Positions 35,505 to 44,016 of a stretch of DNA of 64,000 bases are shown piece by piece (the first letter of the stretch is position 1; every line of letters starts with the position of its first letter). A program made the position numbers and the translations under genes. The notes beneath the pieces are model-generated. The model did not search any database. It had not been told where the DNA came from and saw only the letters and a program-made list of their open reading frames with translations. The stretch is from Mangrovimicrobium sp048323675 (GTDB lineage: Bacteria; Pseudomonadota; Gammaproteobacteria; Pseudomonadales; Halieaceae): the NCBI RefSeq assembly GCF_048323675.1, contig NZ_JBLWFK010000005.1, forward strand, positions 186,001 to 250,000, written 5' to 3'.

Positions 35505-36512
35505 CTAGATATCCAGCCAGGCGGGTACCGGCAGCCCCTTGTTCTGCAGGAATACCGGGTTGAACAACTTGCTCTGGTAGCGGTTGCCGTAGTCGCAGAG
35601 GATGGTGACGATGGTATGACCCGGCCCCAGTTCCCGCGCCAGGCGCACCGCGCCGGCGATATTGATCGCACTGGAGCCGCCCAGGCACAGGCCCTCGTGT
35701 TGCAGTAAATCGTAGATGTAGGGCAGCGCCTCCTCGTCGGCAACGTGCCAGGCGTGGTCCACCTTCGCCTGCGCGATATTGTCGGTGATGTGGTTGATAC
35801 CGATGCCCTCGGTAATCGAATGACCTTCACTGGGCTCCAGGGCACCGCGGGTGAAGTGACTGAACAGCGATGCGCCGCTGGGGTCGGCAAGTCCGATCTG
35901 TACGCCGGGGTTCTTGTCCTTCAGCGCAGTGGAAACGCCCGCCAGGGTACCGCCGGTACCGACGGCACAGATAAAACCGTCCACCTTGCCGTCAGTCTGT
36001 TGCCAGATCTCCGTGCCGGTGGTGCTGGCGTGAATTTCCATATTGGCGAGATTGTCGAACTGCCGGGCCCAGATGGCGCCATTGGGTTCCTTTTTCCCCA
36101 GCTCGTGTGCGAGGCGCTGCGCCGTGTGGATGTAATGATTCGGGTCCGAATAGGACGTCGCGCCCACCAGGTGCAGGTCGGCACCGAGCAATTCCAGGGT
36201 ATCGATCTTTTCCTTGCTCTGGGTGATGGGCATGACCACGGTGCTCTTGTACCCCAGCGCGTTGGCCAGCAGGGTCAGGCCGATGCCGGTATTGCCGGCA
36301 GTGCCCTCGATAATCCGCCCCCCGGGCTGCAGTTCACCGGCGGCCTCCGCGGCGCGAATGATACCCAGTGCCGTGCGGTCCTTGACCGATTGCCCGGGGT
36401 TGAGGAATTCCGCCTTGCCGAGGATGGTGCAGCCGGTCAGTTCGGAGACCTGGCGCAGGTGAAGCAGCGGGGTGTTGCCAATGAGCTGGGTGACGTCGGC
36501 GGCGGTGTACAC
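35505..36512 (-). CDS. Cysteine synthase family PLP enzyme (CysK/CysM-like)
   Basis: A 335-residue fold-type II PLP enzyme that would make cysteine from O-acetylserine and sulfide. The PLP lysine is in the NPGQSVKDR motif (residue 44). The substrate loop GTAGNTGIGL and the phosphate-binding GTGGTLAGVS are intact. GTG at 36512 was chosen because a GGAG site lies 10 bases before it; a TTG at 36536 would add 8 residues. The sequence resembles the proteobacterial 'cysteine synthase A' subgroup that is slightly longer than CysK, so cystathionine beta-synthase-like activity cannot be excluded. Palindromic elements B and C lie just upstream. Confidence 0.9.
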   Translation of the reverse strand: MYTAADVTQLIGNTPLLHLRQVSELTGCTILGKAEFLNPGQSVKDRTALGIIRAAEAAGELQPGGRIIEGTAGNTGIGLTLLANALGYKSTVVMPITQSKEKIDTLELLGADLHLVGATSYSDPNHYIHTAQRLAHELGKKEPNGAIWARQFDNLANMEIHASTTGTEIWQQTDGKVDGFICAVGTGGTLAGVSTALKDKNPGVQIGLADPSGASLFSHFTRGALEPSEGHSITEGIGINHITDNIAQAKVDHAWHVADEEALPYIYDLLQHEGLCLGGSSAINIAGAVRLARELGPGHTIVTILCDYGNRYQSKLFNPVFLQNKGLPVPAWLDI

Positions 36513-36624
36513 GGGGCGGAATCTCCGGGGGAACAACCGGGGCAGTATGCCACAGGGGGGCGCATCGGTCAGGCTGTCGTCAGAAGTTCGTTAGTCAGTA
36601 CTCCTGTCGCTTCGAGCCGGCCCA

Positions 36625-36727
36625 CGCGAGCTACCGGGCTTCCCGAAAACCGCAAAAACGGCGTCCTGCCAGCTTGGCTTCGGCCATCCATGGCCTCAGA
36701 CATTTTCGAGAAGCCCGGTAGCTCGCG
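36625..36727 (+). repeat. Palindromic element copy B (variable-arm repeat family)
   Basis: The outer inverted repeat is 18 bp perfect (36625-36642 with 36710-36727), then one mismatch, then 6 more pairs (36644-36649 with 36703-36708). The core holds hairpin 1 (GGC/GCC, loop GTCCT, 36660-36670) and hairpin 2 (GGCC/GGCC, loop ATCCAT, 36682-36695). Orientation is the same as copies A and D. Arms are unique to this copy. Confidence 0.88.
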
Positions 36728-36793
36728 CGGTCCTCCCCACTGCCACCTAACAAGATCCCAGTTTCTATTAGGCTGGGTATTGTCACTGAGAGA

Positions 36794-36929
36794 GGGCCGC
36801 ATTCCCGGCTAGTGCTCACCGGGGCGTCCGAGGACATGGATGGACCGGCCGGCGCTCCGGGAGGTCGAGCCTGCACAGGGATGTGCGCTTTTTGGCGGTC
36901 CCGGTGAGCGGCAAACGGGAATGCGGCCC
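36794..36929 (-). repeat. Palindromic element copy C (variable-arm repeat family)
   Basis: This copy is inverted relative to B. The outer arms are 14 bp perfect (36794-36807 with 36916-36929), a symmetrical 6-base internal loop follows, and a second stem pairs 36814-36825 with 36898-36909. Hairpin 1 (GCAC/GTGC) is intact at 36873-36886. Hairpin 2 is degraded: the loop ATGGAT (ATCCAT on the other strand) is kept at 36836-36841 but the stem no longer pairs well. The core is longer than in other copies. Confidence 0.85.
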
Positions 36930-36943
36930 GTGACCAAAGCACC

Positions 36944-37432
36944 CTACAGCACAGTCCGATCGTCAATATGCTCCAACGGCAGTTCCGTCCGCTGGATCAC
37001 CCGCCGCAACTCGAAACTCGAGTGCACACCGGTAACCCCGGGAATGCGGGTCAACTTGCCGAGCAGGAATTTCTCGTAGTACTCCATATCCGCGACCACC
37101 ACTTTCAGCAGGTAGTCCGCGGCCTGCCCGGTAACCACCGAGCACTCCATGACCTCGGGAAAGCTCATGACCTGCTCTTCGAAAGCCTGGAAGCGGTCCG
37201 GGGTGTGGCGGTCCATGCTGATGCCGATATAGGCGGTCAGCTTGAGGCCGAGGCGCGACTGGTCCAGCAGGGTGACATGGCCGCGGATCAGGCCCGATTC
37301 CTCGAGGCGCTTGACCCGCCGCGAGCAGGGGGTGGGCGAGAGCCCCACCAGTTCGGCGAGTTCGAGGTTACTTATGCGCGCGTTGCGCTGCATGGCCGCG
37401 AGGATGCGGCGGTCTGTGCGGTCGAGTTTCAT
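36944..37432 (-). CDS. Lrp/AsnC family transcriptional regulator
   Basis: A 162-residue feast/famine regulator. The N-terminal helix-turn-helix (about residues 5-52: LDRTDRRILAAMQRNARISNLELAELVGLSP, abbreviated by position) is followed by a C-terminal RAM domain for amino acid binding and oligomerisation. The length and sequence are close to E. coli Lrp (164 residues). It is divergent from leuA across 256 bases, and sits among leucine, isoleucine/valine and cysteine synthesis genes. That makes control of leuA by this protein likely, though no binding sites are proven. Confidence 0.92.
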   Translation of the reverse strand: MKLDRTDRRILAAMQRNARISNLELAELVGLSPTPCSRRVKRLEESGLIRGHVTLLDQSRLGLKLTAYIGISMDRHTPDRFQAFEEQVMSFPEVMECSVVTGQAADYLLKVVVADMEYYEKFLLGKLTRIPGVTGVHSSFELRRVIQRTELPLEHIDDRTVL

Positions 37433-37688
37433 GGTGATAAATACCCGCTAAGCCATATGATAAGCAATTATTAACTAACAAAAGGTATATTTGTAGCTTA
37501 ATAGCGCAATTAAAAGTGAAATGAGCGCCATGTTTGCAATCATTCGCTAGGCCCGTGGTCCTATAGTATGTCCAAGGCTGAGCACTGCCCTTCCCATCTG
37601 GCCGGGATTACCCCTCCTGCGCCGCGGGCGTCGCCCCACAAGGGCGGCGGGGCACAGCCCCAAATCATCAACGACAAGGATTAGCGCC
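37433..37688 (+). promoter_or_regulatory. Divergent lrp-like / leuA control region with a possible leader ORF
   Basis: The first 100 bases are AT-rich and should hold both promoters and any Lrp sites. A tiny frame at 37521-37550 would encode nine residues (MSAMFAIIR). It is followed by GC-rich sequence that can form a hairpin (about 37629-37636 with 37641-37648, one G-T pair). This resembles an attenuation leader in layout, but no run of Leu codons is present, so the idea is weak. Confidence 0.35.
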
Positions 37689-39362
37689 GTGAGCCAGTTC
37701 GACCATCGCAAGTACAAGCCCTTTGAGACCATCCGCAAGACCGATCGCCGCTGGCCGGACCAGGTCATCAGCCAGGCCCCGCGCTGGGCCAGCGTGGACC
37801 TGCGTGACGGCAACCAGGCGCTGATCGAGCCGATGACGGCGCGGCAGAAGTCGCGGTTGTGGGACCTGCTGGTGAAGGTCGGCTTCAAGGAGATCGAGGT
37901 GGGTTTTCCCTCGGCCTCCAGCCATGACTTCGATTTCGTGCGCGAGTTGATCGACAACAACCGTATCCCGGACGATGTCACTGTGCAGGTACTGGTGCAG
38001 GCGCGCCCCGAGCTGATCGAGAAGACCTTCAAGGCGCTGGAAGGCGTGCGCCGGGCGGTGGTGCATGTCTACAACTCCACCTCCACTGTGCAGCGCGAGC
38101 AGGTCTTCGGTCTCGATCGCCAGGGTATTATCGATATCGCGGTCAACGGCGCGAAACTGGTCAAGGAACACGCGGCGAAGTATCCGCAGACCGAGTGGGT
38201 ATTCGAGTATTCGCCGGAAAGCTTTACCGGCACAGAGATCGACTTCGCGGTGGAAGTCTGCAACGCGGTGACCGAGGTCTGGCAGCCGACGCCGGAGAAA
38301 CCGGTCATCCTCAACCTGCCGGCTACCGTGGAGATGAGCACGCCCAACGTGTATGCGGACCAGATCGAGTGGTTCTGCGACAACGTGGCCCGGCGCGACA
38401 GCATTATCATTTCCCTGCACACCCATAACGACCGCGGCTGCGGCGTGGCGGCAGCGGAGCTCGGCGTGATGGCCGGCGCCGACCGGGTGGAAGGTACCCT
38501 GCTCGGCAACGGCGAGCGCACCGGCAACATGGATATCGTCACCATGGCGATGAACCTCTACAGCCAGGGTGTTGACCCGATGCTGGACCTGTCCAACATG
38601 GACGAGATCATCCAGACCTGCAAGGAGTGCACCCAGTTGCCGGTACACCCGCGGCACCCCTGGGCGGGCGAGCTGGTATTTACCGCGTTTTCCGGCAGCC
38701 ACCAGGACGCGATCAAGAAGTGCCTGTCCAAACAGGAAGGGCGCGAGCACTGGGAAGTGGCCTACCTGCCGATCGACCCGGCGGACATTGGCCGCTCCTA
38801 CCAGGAGGTCATCCGCATCAACAGCCAGTCCGGCAAGGGCGGCATCGCCTACGTGCTCGAGCGCGATTACGGCATCGCCATGCCGCGCTGGCTGCAGATC
38901 GATTTCAGCCCGGTGGTGCAGGCCTACGCCGAACAGCAGGAGACCGAGGTCGGCTCCGAGGCCATCCACGAGCTGTTCCAGCAAACCTACCTCAACGGCG
39001 AGGGGCGCTGGGACCTCGGCAACTACCAGGTAAACCGCGAGGACGGCATGGACCGCCTGCAGGCGGAACTCACCCGCGGCAGCGCCAGGGAGACCATAAC
39101 CGGTACCGGCAACGGCGTGGTGGCGTCCTTCGTCAACGCGATGGAACAGTTCACCGGCAAGCAGATCGTGCTGGTGGAATACAGCGAACACGCCCTCAGT
39201 CACAGCGCCGATGCGGAAGCCATGTGCTACATCCAGCTGAACATTGCCGGCGAGCGCTACTGCGGCTGCGGACGCAGCCACGATATCGTGCAGGCCTCGC
39301 TGGACGGCATCCTGCGGGCCATCAACAAGGCCGCGCTGGGCGATTCCGAGGCCGCCGCCTGA
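37689..39362 (+). CDS. leuA: 2-isopropylmalate synthase
   Basis: A 557-residue enzyme condensing acetyl-CoA with 2-ketoisovalerate, the first committed step of leucine synthesis. The HMGL-like TIM barrel starts with SVDLRDGNQALIEP, and the metal-binding HTHNDRG is intact. The C-terminal regulatory LeuA dimer domain, site of leucine inhibition, is present to the end. It is the long (type 2, LeuA of Corynebacterium/Pseudomonas) form, not the 520-residue enteric form. Start is GTG at 37689. A PLP enzyme gene follows 17 bases downstream. Confidence 0.96.
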   Translation: MSQFDHRKYKPFETIRKTDRRWPDQVISQAPRWASVDLRDGNQALIEPMTARQKSRLWDLLVKVGFKEIEVGFPSASSHDFDFVRELIDNNRIPDDVTVQVLVQARPELIEKTFKALEGVRRAVVHVYNSTSTVQREQVFGLDRQGIIDIAVNGAKLVKEHAAKYPQTEWVFEYSPESFTGTEIDFAVEVCNAVTEVWQPTPEKPVILNLPATVEMSTPNVYADQIEWFCDNVARRDSIIISLHTHNDRGCGVAAAELGVMAGADRVEGTLLGNGERTGNMDIVTMAMNLYSQGVDPMLDLSNMDEIIQTCKECTQLPVHPRHPWAGELVFTAFSGSHQDAIKKCLSKQEGREHWEVAYLPIDPADIGRSYQEVIRINSQSGKGGIAYVLERDYGIAMPRWLQIDFSPVVQAYAEQQETEVGSEAIHELFQQTYLNGEGRWDLGNYQVNREDGMDRLQAELTRGSARETITGTGNGVVASFVNAMEQFTGKQIVLVEYSEHALSHSADAEAMCYIQLNIAGERYCGCGRSHDIVQASLDGILRAINKAALGDSEAAA

Positions 39363-39379
39363 ACCGCGGGAGCCCGCCG

Positions 39380-40333
39380 ATGACGGCAATGAAAGCGCCG
39401 GACCTGGCGGACGTCGAGGCGGCCCGCCAGCGGATTCGCAATCACGTTCACCAGACGCCGGTCATGCACAGCCGGTTGCTCGATGAACTCACCGGTTCCA
39501 CGGCCCGCTTCAAGTGCGAGCACCTGCAGCGGGTCGGCGCGTTCAAGGCCCGCGGGGCCTTTAACGCGGTGCTGGGCCTGGATGATGCCGTCGCCGCGAA
39601 GGGCGTCGCCACTCATTCCTCGGGTAACCACGGTGCCGCACTGGCACTGGCGGCGAGCGTCCGGGGCATCGCCGCACATGTCGTCATGCCAGCGAATACG
39701 CCCGCGGCGAAACGGGCGGCGGTGGCGGCCTACGGCGGGCACATCGTCGCATGTGAGCCGACGCTGGCGGCGCGCGAACAGGCCCTTGAGGCCGTGCTCG
39801 CCGAGACCGGCGCCCACCCGGTGCATCCCTACCACGACCCGCGGATCATCGCCGGCCAGGGCACGCTTGCCCTGGAGCTGCTGGAACAGGAGCCGGACCT
39901 GGAGGTCGTGGCTGTGCCCGTGGGTGGCGGCGGCCTGCTCTCGGGGGTGGCCACGGTGATCAAAAGCCTGCGCCCGTCGATCGAGGTGATCGGCGTCGAG
40001 CCCGCCGGTGCCGACGATGCCTTCCGCTCCTTCGGCTTCGGTGAACTGCAGGGCCAGCCGAACCCCGTCACCATTGCCGACGGCCTGCGCGGGGCTCTCG
40101 GCCAGCTCAATTTCGAGATCATCCGCCAGCGGGTGGACACCATCGTCACGGTGACCGACGAAGAAATTGTGGAGGCAATGCAATTACTGTGGACTCGCCT
40201 CAAGCAGGTGGTCGAGCCCTCCGGGGCGGTGAGCTTCGCTGCCCTCCTCGCCCACCCGGAACGTTTTGCCGGGCGCCGCGCCGGGGTTATATTGTCAGGC
40301 GGTAATGTGGATCTGGATTCACTGCCCTGGTAA
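39380..40333 (+). CDS. Threonine dehydratase / serine racemase-like PLP enzyme
   Basis: A 317-residue fold-type II PLP enzyme. The PLP lysine is Lys56 in GAFKARGAFN, SSGNHG follows near residue 81, and the phosphate cup VGGGGLL is intact. It lacks the C-terminal ACT-like regulatory domains of biosynthetic IlvA. It is therefore the short catabolic or serine-racemase-like type, and might deaminate Thr or Ser or racemise Ser. Sitting 17 bases after leuA, it may supply 2-ketobutyrate, but that is inference. ATG at 39380 is used because family similarity begins within 15 residues. Confidence 0.88.
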   Translation: MTAMKAPDLADVEAARQRIRNHVHQTPVMHSRLLDELTGSTARFKCEHLQRVGAFKARGAFNAVLGLDDAVAAKGVATHSSGNHGAALALAASVRGIAAHVVMPANTPAAKRAAVAAYGGHIVACEPTLAAREQALEAVLAETGAHPVHPYHDPRIIAGQGTLALELLEQEPDLEVVAVPVGGGGLLSGVATVIKSLRPSIEVIGVEPAGADDAFRSFGFGELQGQPNPVTIADGLRGALGQLNFEIIRQRVDTIVTVTDEEIVEAMQLLWTRLKQVVEPSGAVSFAALLAHPERFAGRRAGVILSGGNVDLDSLPW

Positions 40334-40356
40334 GAGCATAACCCGCGGGAGAGGCG

Positions 40357-41220
40357 ATGCGCCGTCGCAACTGGGTTCCTGTCATACTGTTCGCGCTGCT
40401 GCTGACGGCCTGCAGCAGCACGACTTTCGTCTACAACCGCCTCGACTTCTTCATTCCCTGGTATGTCGGCAAGTACGTCGACCTGGATCGCGCGCAGGAA
40501 GAGCAACTCGATGCCCTGCTCGTGCCGTTCCTGCAGTGGCATCGCCAGGATGAGCTTCCCGCCTACAGCAACTGGCTGGCGACGGTACGTGAAGGGCTCA
40601 AGGCGCCGCTTGATGTGGCGCAATTGCGCGCCTGGGGCGAGCAGACGCAGGCGGCCTGGGATCGGGTAGAGCTGCGCGGCCTGGACTGGATGATCGCCAT
40701 CGGTGAAAACCTCAGCGATGCGCAGGTCGCTGCGTTTATCGCCGAGTTGCGGGAAACCCAGGCGGAATACGAGGACGAGGACCTCAGCCGCGACAATGAC
40801 CAGTACCGCGAAGAGGCACGGGAAAATCTCGAAGACCAGCTCGAGGATTTCCTTGGCCAGATCAACGACGCCCAGGAAAGTATGCTCGACAGCGCTGTGG
40901 CACAGCTGTGGCGGGCGGACCGCACCTGGCTGGCGGAACGGGCGCGCTGGCTCGATCGCCTCGAGCAGATACTGCAGCGCCAGCCGGGCTGGCAGGAGGA
41001 GCTGCGCCGGGCGGTCATCGAGCGGGAGAGCTTCAACTCAGCCGAGTACCTTGCCACCTACGAGCACAACTCGACAGTGCTCTACGCGGTGATAGCCGAG
41101 GTGATCAACAGCCGCAGCGAGCGCCAGGACCGGCATTTGCAGCGCAAGCTGGATGGTTTGCAGCGCGACCTGGCGAGGCTCGCCGCGCCTGCCGGGGAGC
41201 CTGGCGCAGCAGGCTCCTGA
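40357..41220 (+). CDS. DUF6279 family lipoprotein
   Basis: A 287-residue predicted outer-envelope lipoprotein with lipobox LTAC and lipidated Cys19. The mature protein begins with the DUF6279 signature (TTFVYNRLDFFIPWYV, then DLDRAQEEQLD, then QWHRQDELP). The remainder is an extended, charged helical bundle rich in Glu and Arg. Function of the family is unknown. It begins 23 bases after the dehydratase-like gene and is convergent with the SDR gene. Confidence 0.85.
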   Translation: MRRRNWVPVILFALLLTACSSTTFVYNRLDFFIPWYVGKYVDLDRAQEEQLDALLVPFLQWHRQDELPAYSNWLATVREGLKAPLDVAQLRAWGEQTQAAWDRVELRGLDWMIAIGENLSDAQVAAFIAELRETQAEYEDEDLSRDNDQYREEARENLEDQLEDFLGQINDAQESMLDSAVAQLWRADRTWLAERARWLDRLEQILQRQPGWQEELRRAVIERESFNSAEYLATYEHNSTVLYAVIAEVINSRSERQDRHLQRKLDGLQRDLARLAAPAGEPGAAGS

Positions 41221-41312
41221 AGGCGTTCCTCCTGCTGCATACGCCGCAGGTGCCGGTCCAGGCTATTGCCGCGCAGTGCGCGGGGGCCGGCCCGCGCCAG
41301 ATTACCGTCTGC

Positions 41313-42116
41313 TCAGGTCTTGATGACTGTCCTGGCGATGGCCTCCATTGCCAGCATGCGCTCGCGCCGGGCGGCGGGAGAGACCGGTGACATCCCCGCC
41401 TCGTCGTCCGCCTGCCCCCAGTTGAGAATTGGCCCCCTGGCAAGGTGATTGAATCCCGCTTCGGCCACCTCGTCCGGGCTCGCCAGTCCCTCGGGCGGCG
41501 GCAGCTCGTTGCGCGCCAGGATCTCGCGCAGTGCGGGCGTATCGGTGCGCCCGAGCATGAAGTTGAGGACGTCGACGCCGTAGGGGCGCAGCTCGGACCA
41601 GAGGCTCTCGCCGAAGCTGAGCATGAAGGATTTGCTGCCCGCGTAGACCGCCAGTCCGCCCATGCCGCCGTAGCTGACGCCGGAGCCGAGCAGGAGGATA
41701 CCGCCGCGTTCCCGCTCGCGCATCTGGCCGCCGAGGGTGTGGCACAGCTGCAGGCTGGTGGTGACGTTGAGGTGCATCAGCCCCAGCCAGGCCTCGACGG
41801 GCGCGTCGAGAAAACGGGCGGTGACGGTATCGGCTCCCGCGTTGGCAATGTACAGCCCGACTTCGCGATCACCGACCGCTTCGATGATGGCTGCGGCCGC
41901 GTCCGGGGCGGCGAGGTCCGCGGTTACCACCAGGGTTTCGATCCCCTGGTCCCGCTGCAGCTCAGCGGCGAGTTCCCGCAGGGGTTGTTCGCGCCGGGCA
42001 ACCAGAATACAGTTCAGCCCCTGCGCGGCAGCCCGCCGGCTGAACGCCGCACCGGTGCCCTCGGAGGCGCCCGTGATCAATGCCCAGGGACCGTACTTTC
42101 CGGCGAATGTCGTCAT
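41313..42116 (-). CDS. SDR family NAD(P)-dependent oxidoreductase
   Basis: A 267-residue classical short-chain dehydrogenase. The cofactor loop TGASEGTGAAF is near residue 15, NAGAD near 90, and the catalytic YxxxK is present as YAGSK, preceded by the catalytic-serine strand LLGSGVSYGG. The C-terminal third carries an LNFMLGRTDTPA block after the substrate loop. ATG at 42116 gives the expected short N terminus. Its substrate cannot be predicted. It is divergent from the DUF1653 gene by 76 bases. Confidence 0.9.
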   Translation of the reverse strand: MTTFAGKYGPWALITGASEGTGAAFSRRAAAQGLNCILVARREQPLRELAAELQRDQGIETLVVTADLAAPDAAAAIIEAVGDREVGLYIANAGADTVTARFLDAPVEAWLGLMHLNVTTSLQLCHTLGGQMRERERGGILLLGSGVSYGGMGGLAVYAGSKSFMLSFGESLWSELRPYGVDVLNFMLGRTDTPALREILARNELPPPEGLASPDEVAEAGFNHLARGPILNWGQADDEAGMSPVSPAARRERMLAMEAIARTVIKT

Positions 42117-42192
42117 GTCGTTTTCCGTTATCTGTCGGTCGGTGAATTTCACTTGCCGCATCCTACCAGCCAGGCTCCGGAGGTCCATAATT

Positions 42193-42423
42193 GTGAGCGC
42201 TGAATTGACACTGAAAGCGGGTATTTACCGGCATTTCAAGGGCGGTGAATACCGGGTTGAGGGTGTCGCGCGGCATTCGGAAACCCAGGAGCAACTGGTG
42301 GTCTATACGCCGCTCTACGGCGAGGGTGGGCTGTGGGTGCGGCCGCTGTCCATGTTTCTCGAAACAGTCTCCCACGCGGGGGAAACCGTACCGCGCTTCG
42401 CCTATGTCGGGCCTGCCGGCTGA
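42193..42423 (+). CDS. DUF1653 domain protein
   Basis: A 76-residue small protein matching DUF1653 over most of its length (GIYRHFKGGEYRVEGVARHSE in summary, then VVYTPLYGEGGLWVRPLSMF). The domain has an SH3-like beta pattern and no known function. The GTG start at 42193 follows a perfect GGAGG at 42179-42183. It is in a divergent pair with the SDR gene and convergent with the aldo/keto reductase gene. Confidence 0.85.
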   Translation: MSAELTLKAGIYRHFKGGEYRVEGVARHSETQEQLVVYTPLYGEGGLWVRPLSMFLETVSHAGETVPRFAYVGPAG

Positions 42424-42467
42424 AGCGCCTGGCCCACATCGCCCTGGTCCAGCGGGTCTCCAGCCGC

Positions 42468-43496
42468 TCAGTCGTCGCCGCGCAGCGTCAGGCTGTAGTC
42501 GTCCTTTAGCGGGAACTCCACGCCGGACACCGGGCGGGTTGCGTAGGGTTGCTCCAGTGCGGCGACCTCCTCCGCACTGAGCTCCAGTTGCAGGGCATCG
42601 ATCGCGCTGCCCAGGTGATGTGGCCTGGTGGCGCCGATGATGGGCGCACTGACGCCCGGTTGGCGCAGCACCCAGGCAAGCGCCACCTCGGCCGGGCTGA
42701 CCCCGCGCGCCAGGGCGATTTCCCCCAGTGCCGCGATAATCCGCTGGTCGCTGGCCTCGTATTCACCCTGGAAAGAACTGTAGCGGTTGGCACGGGTGCG
42801 GGCGGTCTGCTCATTCGCGGGCCGTACCAGCCTGCCCCCCGCCAGCGGGCTCCAGGGAATGACGCCCACGCCGCTGTCGCGGCACAGCGGCAGCATCTCC
42901 CGCTCCTCTTCGCGGTACAGCAGGTTGAGCTGCGGCTGCATGGACACGAAGGGAGTCCAGCCGCGGCTCCGGGCGGTGTGCTGCAGCTTGCTGAATTGCC
43001 AGGCCATCATCGACGAGGCGCCGAGGTAGCGGGCCTTGCCGGCCTTGACGATGTCGTGCAGCGCCTCCATGGTCTCCTCGACCGGCGTGTGGGGGTCGAA
43101 GCGATGGATCTGGAACAGGTCGACGTGGTCCATGCCCAGCCGACCCAGGCTCTGGTCGATGGCGCTGAACAGGGCCTTGCGCGACAGGCCGCCGGTATTC
43201 GGCGCCGGGCGCCAGGCGCCGTAGGCCTTGGTGGCCACCACGACTTCATCGCGGCTGGCCATATCGCGCAGGACGCGACCGGTTATCTCCTCGGAGGTGC
43301 CGGCGGTATAGATGTTGGCGGTATCGAAGAAGTTGATCCCCGCTTCCAGCGCCCGGCGGAAGTAGGGTCGGCTCTCCCGTTCATTCAGTACCCAGCCCCA
43401 GAAGCTGCCGCCACTCGCCGCATCGCCAAAACTCATGCAGCCGAGGCAGAGGCGGGAAACCTTCAGCCCGGTGTGTCCCAGGTTGACATAGTGCAT
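42468..43496 (-). CDS. Aldo/keto reductase
   Basis: A 342-residue NADPH-dependent reductase with a TIM barrel. The catalytic tetrad is complete: Asp58 and Tyr63 (FFDTANIY), Lys90 (VVATK) and His131 (LFQIHRFD). The start (YVNLGHTGLKVSRLCLG) is that of the YajO/AKR-potassium-channel-beta-like subgroup. The C-terminal cofactor loop ends with IIGATRPHHL. It lies 104 bases downstream of the DUF3127 gene on the same strand. Substrate unknown. Confidence 0.92.
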   Translation of the reverse strand: MHYVNLGHTGLKVSRLCLGCMSFGDAASGGSFWGWVLNERESRPYFRRALEAGINFFDTANIYTAGTSEEITGRVLRDMASRDEVVVATKAYGAWRPAPNTGGLSRKALFSAIDQSLGRLGMDHVDLFQIHRFDPHTPVEETMEALHDIVKAGKARYLGASSMMAWQFSKLQHTARSRGWTPFVSMQPQLNLLYREEEREMLPLCRDSGVGVIPWSPLAGGRLVRPANEQTARTRANRYSSFQGEYEASDQRIIAALGEIALARGVSPAEVALAWVLRQPGVSAPIIGATRPHHLGSAIDALQLELSAEEVAALEQPYATRPVSGVEFPLKDDYSLTLRGDD

Positions 43497-43600
43497 AGCG
43501 CATTGCCTGTTGGAATTATTGCAATGAGATTAGCACAGGACCCGCTGCCGTAGCGGAGCGGGCCCTGTGGTCGAGCGGCGCTGCTCCTGCGGCCTTGCGT

Positions 43601-43951
43601 TCAGAAAGGAATATCGTTGTCGCCGAAGTCTTCCGGGGTGGGGAAAGGCGGTGCCTCGTCGTAGGGGGGCGGGTTCTCGCCCTGCCCTGCGCTTTCCACG
43701 CGCCAGCCCTGCAGGTTGTTGAAGTAGCGGCCGTTGTACTCGCGGCCGCGAATGTCGAAGGTGACCGTCACTTCCTGTCCTGGCTGCAGCGCATCCAGCA
43801 GCGTGACCTTGTCCTGCACGAACTCGACGAGGATTTCCTGCGGGTATTTGCCGTCCTCTACAGTGACCACCATTTCCCGCTTGGTAAAGCCGCTGTTGAA
43901 GGTTTTCGCGTCGAATATCAGTTTTACCTTGCCGGTGAGTTCGTATGCCAT
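43601..43951 (-). CDS. DUF3127 domain protein
   Basis: A 116-residue protein whose first 90 residues match DUF3127 (ELTGKVKLIFDAKTFNSGF, FTKREMVVTVEDGKYPQEI in part, DIRGREYNGRYFNNLQGWRV). The beta-rich pattern resembles an OB fold, and the tail is Pro-rich and acidic ending in DNDIPF. An acidic tail with a terminal DIPF is the hallmark of SSB proteins that bind partner enzymes. DUF3127 is best known from Bacteroidota. It lies between ilvD and the aldo/keto reductase gene. Confidence 0.82.
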   Translation of the reverse strand: MAYELTGKVKLIFDAKTFNSGFTKREMVVTVEDGKYPQEILVEFVQDKVTLLDALQPGQEVTVTFDIRGREYNGRYFNNLQGWRVESAGQGENPPPYDEAPPFPTPEDFGDNDIPF

Positions 43952-44016
43952 GAATACCCTGTATGTCTGCTCCGGTGGTTGGTTGACGCCGGATAACCCG
44001 GCTGCGCTTGCGGATT

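Larger units (their letters stand above)
36513..36943. other. Gene-free gap holding two palindromic elements
   Basis: These 431 bases separate the cysteine synthase gene from the Lrp gene, both on the minus strand. About 240 of them are the two palindromic elements B and C. The spacer of 66 bases between B and C has no gene. The promoter of the cysteine synthase gene must lie between its start and element B, or overlap B. Confidence 0.7.

Noticed and set aside
35481..35505. Hairpin downstream of the cysteine synthase gene as a terminator
   Set aside because: The stem is 5 plus 4 bp with a mismatch and is not followed by T residues on the minus strand.
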